Assembly (NCBI GenBank): GCA_015501055.1
Contig: JADNYV010001000.1
Coordinates: 1 to 10,981, forward strand
From: Mucidula mucida
Taxonomy: Eukaryota > Basidiomycota > Agaricomycetes > Agaricales > Physalacriaceae
Length of the DNA: 10,981 nt
Direction: 5' to 3'
Positions 1 to 7,408 of this stretch are shown in pieces. Below the pieces are notes generated by a model. That model saw only the letters and a list, made by a program, of their open reading frames with translations, made no database searches and had not been told where the DNA came from. Position numbers and translations under genes: made by a program. How positions within the stretch are numbered: position 1 is the stretch's first letter; the number at the start of each line of letters is the position of its first letter.

Positions 1-1001
1 GACGTGAGGTGATGTTGTGAATATCGTCGCTTGGGATGACTTGAAACAATGTTAGGACTACAAACCCATGTAGCGAGACGGGACGTACACAGTGCAGCGT
101 CGAGTCTAAATCCATCGACGCCGAGCGACAAGAGGTCATTGGCATACCACGCCAACGTCGCTCGAACATACTCCGTTTCGGTGCGCAAGCTAGATGGATG
201 AATCAGCCGACATGGCACGACGAATAAGGGAACTCACTCGGCAAGGCTATCCAGCTCGCATGTCTGGACTTCGGTGACATTTTGGTAACTATCGCAATCA
301 ATCACGTCTCCATTTCCGTTCCCGCAGTGGTGGAAGTCCCATTCATGATACGGGACAGCTGTTCATCCCATTCAGAGTCCAGAAAATGAGAGAAGGTCCT
401 CGGATGTCACCTTCATAGGTATAGTGACTAAAGGCGCTTCCACCAAACCGACGCCTTCATGATTGCCACACATGTGGTTCAAAATGGTGTCTGAAAATCA
501 ATATATCACATTCAAGTTAAGCGTACTCGGTGCGACTAACCTTGGATGATGCCAACGCCAACTGCATGGCAAACCTGCACCATGTTCGCGTACTGGTCGC
601 GATTCCCGCGTTTTGATGTGATATTGTATGACACAACCTGTCGTTCTGGCTTTGAACTCAAGCTGGCGTATGACAAGAACGCACTAACCTCATAATCGGA
701 AGACCACTCCGCGCCATCTGTATGTTCCGCCGCAGGGCTTGCTGCAAAACAGTGAGGGGTACGGACATCGTCATATTACGATTTGGGAACGTACTTTGGA
801 CAAACCCGTAACCAGCGGGACCCAGAAAAGACGTGCACTGAACGGTATGAAAAGATTGATTTGGACATCACTCGAGACGCGTACCTCGGCAGCGACTGAA
901 TCCCAGTCCCATTCAAACATCTGCGCAATCACCTTGTTGGTGGTGGACGGCGCGGCAGACACGCCTGAGAAAAGAACGGCAATAGAAACGAATGCAATCA
1001 T
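1..1001 (-). CDS. Secreted alpha-amylase (GH13), 5' part, frameshifted, runs off left edge
   Basis: Endo-acting alpha-1,4-glucan hydrolase for extracellular starch breakdown. Exons read on the minus strand: 1001-885, 837-795, 741-689, 637-541, 490-411, 358-238, 189-89 and 39-1; introns are 47-53 nt. The ATG at 1001 is followed by a short hydrophobic signal peptide ending near residue 16 (VSAA). Family blocks follow in order: [35 protein letters not shown], then conserved region I as DTILNH, FHHCGNG, and region II as [10 protein letters not shown] with the nucleophile Asp. The mature N-terminus resembles animal/bacterial-type amylases (probably GH13_32, inferred) more than Taka-amylase. The C-terminal half (Glu and second Asp of the active site) lies outside the window. 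Exon 5 (490-411) lacks one base near 444-450: the frame that enters it hits no match to SAFSHYTY unless shifted by -1. As written the product is truncated, so this is a pseudogene or a sequence error. Intron 7 (88-40) ends in AAG, which is unusual. Confidence 0.9.
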
Positions 1002-1416
1002 GGTGTGAAGAGAAAAAAGATTCAAGACAGGCCGCAAGGAGCTCGAGGAGCCCCAAACACATGTCCTCGTGGTCGTCAAGTCCTTTTGAAAATGGTGTTC
1101 AGAATGCGTTTCAGGACTGGGCGTTGGATCAAGATCGTGGATTGTAGTTTTGACTCCATGCATATAACACTATACAGAATTGAAATCGCGGACATCGCCG
1201 AGCAGCCTGCAGCGAGCCACGAGGTTAGTCTAGATTTCATGGATGAGAGAGCGCTTGCGCGTGAAAATATGGTATTCGTCTCTCGCTTGCTGTCGAGACT
1301 CGAGAGACGAGACGGCGTTCGCTGTGGACCGTTGTGGACCAAGGAATGATATTGGATCGCAATTACTGGTCACGCCTAAATCACGTTTTCAACACGTTGT
1401 TCAACCAAAAAAAAAG
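1002..1416. other. Interval between divergent amylase and LRR-like genes; amylase promoter
   Basis: This stretch must hold the promoter and 5' UTR of the minus-strand amylase. On the minus strand there is a weak TATA-like GTTATATGC near 1160-1170, about 160 bp from the amylase ATG, too far to be convincing. Several open frames cross it on both strands, but none shows a recognisable domain. An upstream exon of the plus-strand gene starting at 1417 may lie here: a plus-strand frame reads ATG at 1239 and continues to a stop at 1347, in the same frame as that gene. I could not find a convincing donor/acceptor pair to connect them. Confidence 0.4.
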
Positions 1417-2299
1417 CTGCTTCCCTTTTTGGCGTTGACGTCCCTCTGGAACGTCTTCTTCTTGCCCTATCCCGCCTCGAATCTCTCCGCACCGTCTTTG
1501 TGGATAATGATTCAGCGGGCAAGCTCGGAATTCCTCGCTCGTTCAAGTTCGTGTTTAAGGCATTGTCGGAGTCTCGCGTGTCTCGGATTGGGCTGTACGG
1601 AATCGATATAACGAATGACCTCGGTGACGTAGACGCTGTCGAACTTCCATCATCACTAAAAAGCATCTCTCTGGACTTGGACGGCGCTTCGTTAAAGCGC
1701 TTCACCAGCTGGTTCCCAACTCGTCTTCCTCTTTCTGACGTGGAGATCTATCTCTTGATGATGAGGGAGATACCGAGCATTAACGAGGTCCTGTCGGCTT
1801 GCACATTTTCTTCTGCACCACACCTCCGTATCTCTTTTAGCATGCTCGGTAAGTGTTGCAACCAAATCGTGGCATATCTACTCACCGAATTGTAGATGCA
1901 GTAGCACACAAAGGCGCTGAAACACTTGACATCGCTCGTTTTAGTCGTGTTTTTTTCACTTTGAACATTTATACGTCTCAAAAACTCAGCAAAGCCGGCT
2001 ATGCCAGTATCATCACACTTTGGGCGGCCACATTCTCCCAACAAGCACCCCACAATAATATTTCCGAGATCACTCTAACATTCTATTCCAAGAGAGGTTT
2101 GGGCAAGGACGCTGAAACGGCTTGGGCTAGTCTGGATAATGCGTTAGTGGGTGAGAATATGGGGCGATTGAAGAGTATCCGCTTTGAGGACGAGACCGGT
2201 GCCTTGATTTCACCGGGAAATGGGAACCAGCATTGGAGGGACCATCTTATGCTTCGGAAACTTCTACCTTGGTGTCACAATAAGCGGTTGGTCTTTTGA
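1417..2299 (+). CDS. Uncharacterised LRR/F-box-like protein, 5' end unresolved
   Basis: Function unknown. Two exons join cleanly: 1417-1848 and 1896-2299, separated by a 47-nt intron with a consensus GTAAGT donor and a TTGTAG acceptor. The joining codon is GAT, giving SMLDAVAHKG. The frame is open from 1380. The product has leucine-rich spacing (ERLLLALSRLESLRTVFVD; SRIGLYGIDI; SLKSISLDLDG) and ends with LRKLLPWCHNKRLVF, a type of ending I associate with the many uncharacterised F-box/LRR-like proteins of mushroom genomes (inference). No F-box is visible. There is no in-frame ATG before the LRR-like part, so at least one upstream exon is missing from this model, or the gene is a 5'-truncated fragment. 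The boundary at 1417 is the first AG in the open frame and is only a guess. Confidence 0.5.
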
Positions 2300-2575
2300 A
2301 GGACTGAGAGAGCGTGGGGCCCAGGGATTGCCGTACCGTGCCATCGGACCGTGATCCGTCTACTCCTGGTCAGTCGCCATACATTGCGTTGACTTCAACT
2401 CATTCTATGACAGATATGTAGTGAACAATTATCTCACGATGTATACAGACTTTCCAGACGTTTCTGAGCCAATTCAATGAAATTATTTTATAGCAGCGGG
2501 TTCATTCTGTGAAATTCTAACACAAATTGCGGAGAAGATTTCCGGCCCGGGAAGAACACGCGGCCCGTGCGCTTG
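2300..2575. other. Intergenic spacer, no gene seen
   Basis: Sequence between the stop of the LRR-like gene and the TATA box of the aldo-keto reductase. It should hold the 3' UTR of the first and the upstream promoter of the second. I see no open frame with protein-like composition and no repeat. Confidence 0.5.
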
Positions 2576-2584
2576 CATATAAAG
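2576..2584 (+). promoter_or_regulatory. TATA box of the aldo-keto reductase gene
   Basis: CATATAAAG lies about 42-50 bp upstream of the ATG at 2626. Initiation about 30 bp downstream would leave a 5' UTR of roughly 10-20 nt. The orientation and spacing fit the downstream gene. Confidence 0.55.
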
Positions 2585-2625
2585 CGTCATTTGACTGGGA
2601 GACGCCATACTCCCACCTGCTATCG

Positions 2626-3874
2626 ATGTCCTTGAAGAAATCCATTACTCTCGCGAGCGGCCAGCTCATCCCCCAAATTGGATTGGGTACTTGGCTGTCC
2701 AAACCCAAAGAGGTGGAGAACGCGGTATGTGAATGCTTCACTATCTTGACGATCAGTATTAACGACGGAGATAGGTCGAATATGCCGTCAAGGAGGCTGG
2801 ATATCGCCACCTTGATTTAGCATACATCTACGAGAATCAGGATGAAGTTGGCGCTGCACTGAAGAAGCTCATTCCCGATGTGGTCAAACGCGAAGATCTC
2901 TTCATTACCTCGAAGTTGTGGAACACGGCCCACAAGCCTGAGCTCGTCGAGAAGGAGCTGGATATCACTTTAAAGCAGATCGGCACTGATTACCTCGACT
3001 TGTATCGTGCGTGTTTTCGCTTTACACCTTAAGTTATATTCTGACCTTATTCCGACAGTCATCCACTGGCCCGTCGCCTTCAACGATACCAACCAAGGTC
3101 TGCAGCCCCCTAGCCCCGCGGACCCCAATTTGGTTGACCTTGATCTGGAAACTCCCATCATTGAGACATGGAAAGCTATGATTAGGCTGCCCAAGTCAAA
3201 GGTACAGCATATTCTGCGCTTTCCACGCGTTATCTAACGGGTCATTCATAGGTCAAAGCTATTGGCGTGTCCAACTTCAACATCGAGCAACTCGAAGGTA
3301 TCACCAAGGCGACTGGCGTTGCCCCGGTGCGTGCATCCCAGTGATATCGATTCTGCCGAAGTATTTCCTTACCCCATGATTCGCAGGTCGCTAATCAGGT
3401 CGAGTCCCACCCGTACCTTCCTCAAGATGACCTCGTCGCGTACTGCAAGTCGAAGAACATCCACATCACTGCTTACAGTCCTCTCGGTAACAACAGTGCG
3501 TCTATTTCCTCCAATGTTACATCACGTTCTGATCGTGGCGCGCAGTGTTGGACAAGCCCAAGCTTACCGACCACCCCGTCGTGAAAAAGATAGCTGAGAA
3601 GCTCGGCGCGACTACTGCTCAAGTCCTCGTCGCATGGGGCGCCTACCGCGGCTACTCCGTCATTCCCAAGAGTGTCCAGCCCGAACGTATCACGTCCAAC
3701 TTCAAGCAGGTCGAGCTCAGCCCCGAGGATTATGAGACGATCTACGCGCTTGGTGCTACGGAGCACACGCGCTTTAACATTCCTTACCTCTATTCGAAAC
3801 CGACGTGGGATATCAACATCTTCGATGAGCCGGAAGAGAAGTCGGCCAAGCATAGGCCGCTCTTGGGCATTTAA
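2626..3874 (+). CDS. Aldo-keto reductase, NAD(P)H-dependent, complete, six exons
   Basis: Cytosolic reductase of carbonyl compounds to alcohols; the family includes aldehyde reductases, glycerol dehydrogenases and xylose reductases, and the natural substrate cannot be read from sequence. Exons: 2626-2724, 2775-3006, 3059-3201, 3252-3326, 3387-3495, 3546-3874. Introns are 50-60 nt, all GT...AG, with donors GTATGT, GTGCGT, GTACAG, GTGCGT and GTGCGT. The joined frame codes 328 residues, normal for an AKR (beta/alpha)8 barrel. The catalytic tetrad is complete: Asp47 and Tyr52 in HLDLAYIY, Lys80 in ITSKLW, His113 in LIHWPV. Further family blocks are QIGLGTW near residue 20, [17 protein letters not shown] and, near the C-terminus, [14 protein letters not shown], which binds the NADP(H) 2'-phosphate. 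The start is the first ATG after the TATA box and gives the standard AKR N-terminus ([17 protein letters not shown]). No defects seen. Confidence 0.96.
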
Positions 3875-3899
3875 AAGTGTATGTTAGGGGAGAAGTGAA

Positions 3900-3917
3900 T
3901 TTATGTGTATGTATGTC
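3900..3917 (+). terminator. Possible 3'-end processing signal of the aldo-keto reductase
   Basis: A T-rich run with repeated TATGTGTATGTATGT lies about 30-40 bp after the stop codon. TATGTA-type repeats act as polyadenylation efficiency elements in yeasts; the use here is inferred from position and composition. No AATAAA is present. Confidence 0.3.
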
Positions 3918-4981
3918 GGAATTCAGAACATCTGCAACAGTGGACATGAACCCTAGCTATCAAACTTTTGCAAGTTGCACGGTTTTTGTTTATTCGCTAT
4001 GTACACGGAAAAGCCTCGCGCAAGGAAAGTGATATTTTATCTTGTCGTTAACTCGAGCCGCCTGGACGGGGAGCGTGTACGATCTCATCTTCTAAAAGCC
4101 TGAGGAGATGCTCGCTGCTTAGCATGATAATGTGCGACCTGACCAGTGCTGTCGTGTTGAGAGAGTTGGTACGTCGCTGAATGAACCGTAAACATATTCT
4201 AAAGGAGCGTTGACAATGGATACTCATATACGACGCGAACTTGTCGATCGTCCGATCGTTGAAAGTGGTTAGGATGCGTGACGGCCTGAGCTCTATGGAA
4301 GCACGTTCAGTATAAGATACAACTTGCAAGTGCTGACGCACACAAGCGCGCGTACCACGAGACAAAATAATGAAGAAGACAAGTAGGCTGGTCAATGAGT
4401 GCGCTGAATTGATGGGATGCCTCTTTCGCGATCTGTGGCGCAATTAATGAGGGCGAGGGCACGCAAGGGATGCAGAGCACTCACATGACAGTGCGATCAT
4501 GTTTGGCTATAAAGGCATATTTCTCATCCACGGACCTTGGGCACAAATGAAGGTACAGAACGACATTCGGTGTACGCGGACCGAGCACCCCTTGTCTCAC
4601 TTCAAGGGATCGTCAAATCAGCCGCAGTAACGCAGAGGCATTCATTGTCAAGCTATTTCAAGGTTCAGTGACGTGAATCTCGCGCGATATGTCCCGATTC
4701 ATCAGACAGTGGCGTCCTCGATGGCAGACGGGGAGTTTCAATGTCGAAAAAGCGCTCGTGTATGTGGATGTGGACAAGTCGAAAAGACCTTGAACAAACT
4801 CATGGTTCACTGCAAGGCGCCCTGGGTCACGAACCTGCATTTGATGCCGTACTATTCCGTGTGACTGCCCCAAACGGTGTTGACGAGTCCAGCGCTGGAT
4901 CAGGAGCATTTAGTAGTATTGGAACGGGTAGCAATGGAAGCGTAAACGAAGGCAAAGGTGAAGGCAGCACCGATGGTAATA
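3918..4981. other. About 1.1 kb without a supportable gene
   Basis: Lies between the 3' ends of the plus-strand reductase and the minus-strand hydrolase. A minus-strand ORF at 4443-4048 (131 codons) has no recognisable domain; its last 35 residues (including HLLRLLEDEIVHAP) look protein-like and could be the final exon of a gene whose other exons I could not place. Open frames at 4658-4909 (minus) and 4673-4864 (plus) show no family signature. A strong TATA-like element stands at 4508-4514. Confidence 0.4.
4508..4514 (+). promoter_or_regulatory. Orphan TATA-like box
   Basis: TATAAAG in the context GGCTATAAAGGC, a close match to a classical TATA box. Thirty-nine bases downstream is an ATG (4547), but its frame ends after 27 codons. 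No convincing gene follows on the plus strand, so this may be chance or may drive a short or non-coding transcript. Confidence 0.25.
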
Positions 4982-5597
4982 CTAGCGATCACGAAACAGT
5001 TCGCGTATATCCTTCATCTCGAAGATGTGGACACCCGCTTCTTCTAGCTCGTCCTCAATTTCCGTTGCGACAGAGGCGGCAGGCGTTATACCACCTCCGT
5101 ACAAGACCTCCAGCCGGTCATACGTCCCATGGGCCCCACGAACGAGTAACACCTCATTCCCTCGATCGAGAGCTGCACTGCACGCTGATAGCGCGTGTGA
5201 GTGGAATGTCTGAGAGATCGCTGACGAGACACCTACTAGCCCTCAACGAAAAGTCGGAATGTAATCCAGCGACAATGATTTCAGCATCAGGGTGTATAAG
5301 ATTTCCCAGCTCTGTTCCCGTGAACGCGTTGTTCTTCCGCTTATCGATAACGTGCTCGCCTGGTAGCGGCGGAAAGGCGAGCTGCCATCCTGGCGTGTTC
5401 GGTTCGTCGGGGTCTCCCGAGTCCCCTGTATTGCGAACGTGCACGATTAACGGGACTGGTTTGGCCTGCCGAGCGTGTTCGAGGACTTGGGAGATGTTGG
5501 GACCAAGGACAGCAGAAGAGGGCACTCCATTAGGAGGCGGAAGCAGACTGGCAACTTGAACGTCAAGGAGAAGGAGAACTCGGTCTGTCGTGCGCAT
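4982..5597 (-). CDS. Isochorismatase-like cysteine-hydrolase-fold protein with Cys-to-Ser at the nucleophile
   Basis: Member of the isochorismatase-like superfamily, whose active members hydrolyse isochorismate, nicotinamide or related amides through an Asp-Lys-Cys triad. Exons 5597-5237 and 5184-4982 are split by a 52-nt intron (GTAGGT donor, ATCAG acceptor), coding 187 residues, a normal length. Asp12 sits in LLLLDVQ, Lys86 in VIDKRKNNAFTGTEL. The nucleophile loop reads AGLHSDFSLRATCSAAL; the position that is Cys in the usual GLxSxxCVxAT is Ser117 (codon TCG at 5249-5247). The C-terminal half keeps RGNEVLLVRGAHGTYD and ends FEMKDIRELFRDR. The frame is intact and otherwise well conserved, so this is not an obvious pseudogene; it may be catalytically altered or inactive. 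The next Cys is Cys122, five residues on, on the following helix. The ATG at 5597 is the only start that precedes the first beta strand. A TATA-like TATTTAAA lies 33 bp upstream. Confidence 0.93.
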
Positions 5598-5628
5598 GGC
5601 GATTACGAGCCTGGTCGATGGTGATAGG

Positions 5629-5638
5629 CTTTAAATAA
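5629..5638 (-). promoter_or_regulatory. TATA-like box of the isochorismatase-like gene
   Basis: On the minus strand the sequence reads TTATTTAAAG, ending about 32 bp before the ATG at 5597. It is the only TATA-like element close to the start. The short distance implies a very short 5' UTR. Confidence 0.45.
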
Positions 5639-5719
5639 GCAGGCAGTCAGCTTAGAACGCGAGGTACATCTCGGTGACTGTTATGCTCGTGAATTGATCT
5701 GATCATCAGCTAGCCAAAT

Positions 5720-5881
5720 ATGTCACTGAACACGCCTCGCGGCCATTCACATCGTGGAGTAAAGTCTCAGTCATCCATGTCCTCAGTAGTTACACGTCTA
5801 TCAAGTAGTCCGGACAACTCGATGCCATCCGTGTCCACCTCTCATGCCTCCGAGGCAGTCCACGCATTGGAAAGTGATTGA
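5720..5881 (+). CDS. Possible small serine-rich protein (53 residues)
   Basis: ATG at 5720 with A at -3, stop TGA at 5879-5881. The product is very rich in serine (16 of 53), with runs SQSSMSS and RLSSSP, and has no signal peptide, membrane segment or known domain. Low-complexity Ser-rich tails are common in fungal regulatory proteins, so this could also be an exon of a larger gene: a perfect GTAAGT donor follows at 5895. No neighbouring gene accounts for it. The case rests only on composition and start context. Confidence 0.25.
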   Translation: MSLNTPRGHSHRGVKSQSSMSSVVTRLSSSPDNSMPSVSTSHASEAVHALESD

Positions 5882-6150
5882 CCAGGACTCCTTTGGTAAG
5901 TGTCGGTTCCGGGGCTTTTAAGCGGAACAACAGCAAGGTAAGACCCTTAGCACGAGACAACGCTTTGCTTGATCGATAATGTCAGTGGCACGGTACGAGC
6001 CGGAAACGTTGGGGAACCAAGTGTATTTTCATCTAGCATCTGGGAGCCGTCGTACAAGATGCCCTAATATATACAGTGATCTGTGGAGCACGAGAAAAAC
6101 ATTTGCATCAAGAACAAGGGAGATTTCTTTGAAACGTACAGAGAGAGTAA
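5882..6150. other. Spacer between small ORF and MYND gene 3' end
   Basis: Contains two donor-like sequences, GTAAGT at 5895 and GTAAGA at 5936, and a 68-codon plus-strand ORF from ATG 5979 to 6185 that overlaps the 3' end of the minus-strand MYND gene and shows no domain. I cannot support a gene here, but a spliced transcript is possible. Confidence 0.3.
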
Positions 6151-7153
6151 TCAAGTCGAAGCTTTGCATAATTTCTTATGCCTAGGCCAGTCCCATTTCT
6201 GACATTCTCGCATTGATGCAACACAGTAGCGAGCGGATTTGCATCTCGTACAGCGTGCCAATGTCGTGGAATCCTCCGCGCGACCACATAACGAGCAGCA
6301 CTTATCCCCCAACCTCTTCCTACGCTGTTCCTCCTTTGTTACGACTTTCTGAATAGAGGCGGTTGAAGAAAATCGACTGAGAGTCTGCAGCATCTTCCTG
6401 ACAGTCATTCCGTCTCCATCCGCGATATCGATGTTACCGCCATGTGAGAGGTACCACTCCGATGCCACCGTAGCTCGGTTCACTACTTCCCAATCCTGCG
6501 GCTTCCATAATTGCACAATCTCGGATGCCACGGTGGTCCCGTATCGGTTACGTGCATTCACGTCACCGCCCGCGGCAGCAAGCAACTGAGCATACTCCAG
6601 ATCAAGTGCCGGTTTCGTTGAAATTGTATGAGAGAGCGCGCGGGTTCCTGAAAGATCTGGCGCGTCGACTGGAACGAGCACCGTGTCGATGAGATACTTG
6701 GCTATTTGCATATACGCATTCCGTTTGTCGGGGCAGAGGAGCATGAACAAGCCAAGCAAGTTGAACACCGGAACTTCCGTTAGTCCCCACCTCATCTTGT
6801 ATATCTCTGCGGCCACTTCCTTCTGTATCAATGTCGAATCTTCCTGTGAAGCGGGTTTGTTCTGTTTGAGGAGTTCGACGCGGCGCAAGTTTTCCGCCTG
6901 GACGAGCTCAAGTTTGGCGATGGAGAGCAAGCGGCCGTAGTCATCCAGATCTCGAGCAGGTATCATACATTCTGACGTGCAGAATTGGCGCAGTCGGAGA
7001 CTTTCTTGGCCTTTCAGTATGCCCTTTGATCGTTTAAGCTCTTCCAAAGGACTAGACGCCTGTAAGTAACTTTGAGGATAACGGAAAGAGTACACACCGT
7101 CCTTCAGATGTCATATGTTGGGCAACAAAATCCTGGATTTTTTCTCTGTCCAT
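6151..7153 (-). CDS. Ankyrin-like protein with C-terminal MYND zinc finger
   Basis: Probable protein-interaction or regulatory factor; exact role unknown. Model: exon 1 7153-7098, intron 7097-7052 (46 nt, GTGTGT donor, GTCTAG acceptor), exon 2 7051-6151, giving 318 residues. The long frame alone has no ATG at its 5' end (it opens with GTG), so exon 1, starting MDREKIQDFVAQ, supplies the start; the acceptor choice restores the frame as EGRPLEEL. Residues near 170-245 contain two ankyrin-like units (YAQLLAAAGGDVNARNRYGTT and WYLSHGGNIDIADGDGMT). The last 49 residues form a MYND finger with ligands Cys271, Cys274, Cys286, Cys289, Cys295, Cys302, His310 and Cys314. The gap between Cys295 and Cys302 holds six residues (VASMRE) instead of the usual three. 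It is divergent to the MYND gene at 7409. Confidence 0.85.
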
Positions 7154-7408
7154 CGCTAAAAGGCTTAGCTTGATCCGCAATGACCGTTGAAAAGAGAAAT
7201 GAGACAGCTTATGTCATTTCCTCGCGCACGCGATTGGCACATGATCGTCATTTCCCTTTTTTAGTCCCGCCCATCTTATAGAACGATTTGAACGAGGTTG
7301 CAGACCCATGGCTGCGCCGCCCGCGTCCTTAGCAACCCACATTAGCGTAAGACTCAGAGTGACAATGCACGCGTAGTAGACTCATCTTCTTTTGGCGCTG
7401 ACAACGGC
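7154..7408. promoter_or_regulatory. Shared bidirectional promoter of two MYND-finger genes
   Basis: The two MYND genes start 255 bp apart and point away from each other. On the minus strand the interval holds CTATAAG near 7276-7282, a GC-rich GGGCGGG just beside it, and a CCAAT motif near 7232-7236. Nothing TATA-like is obvious for the plus-strand gene. Promoter activity is inferred from position. Confidence 0.5.

Noticed and set aside
739..1008. Plus-strand ORF across the start of the amylase.
   Set aside because: It lies opposite amylase exons 1-3, which carry the signal peptide and conserved blocks; it is a shadow frame.
4898..4996. Minus-strand frame with a hydrophobic run (GAAFTFAFVYASIA) just beyond the hydrolase stop codon.
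   Set aside because: Only about 37 codons between stops, no start codon and no splice link to the hydrolase; probably chance hydrophobicity.
4741..5559. A 272-codon plus-strand ORF beginning with ATG.
   Set aside because: Most of it is antisense to both exons and the intron of the isochorismatase-like gene, which has clear family motifs. Its own product is low-complexity (Ser/Gly-rich, then Arg/Pro/His-rich) with no domain.
5979..6185. Plus-strand 68-codon ORF with ATG start.
   Set aside because: It overlaps the 3' end of the minus-strand MYND gene, shows no domain and has an Arg/Thr/Ser-rich composition; not enough to call a gene.
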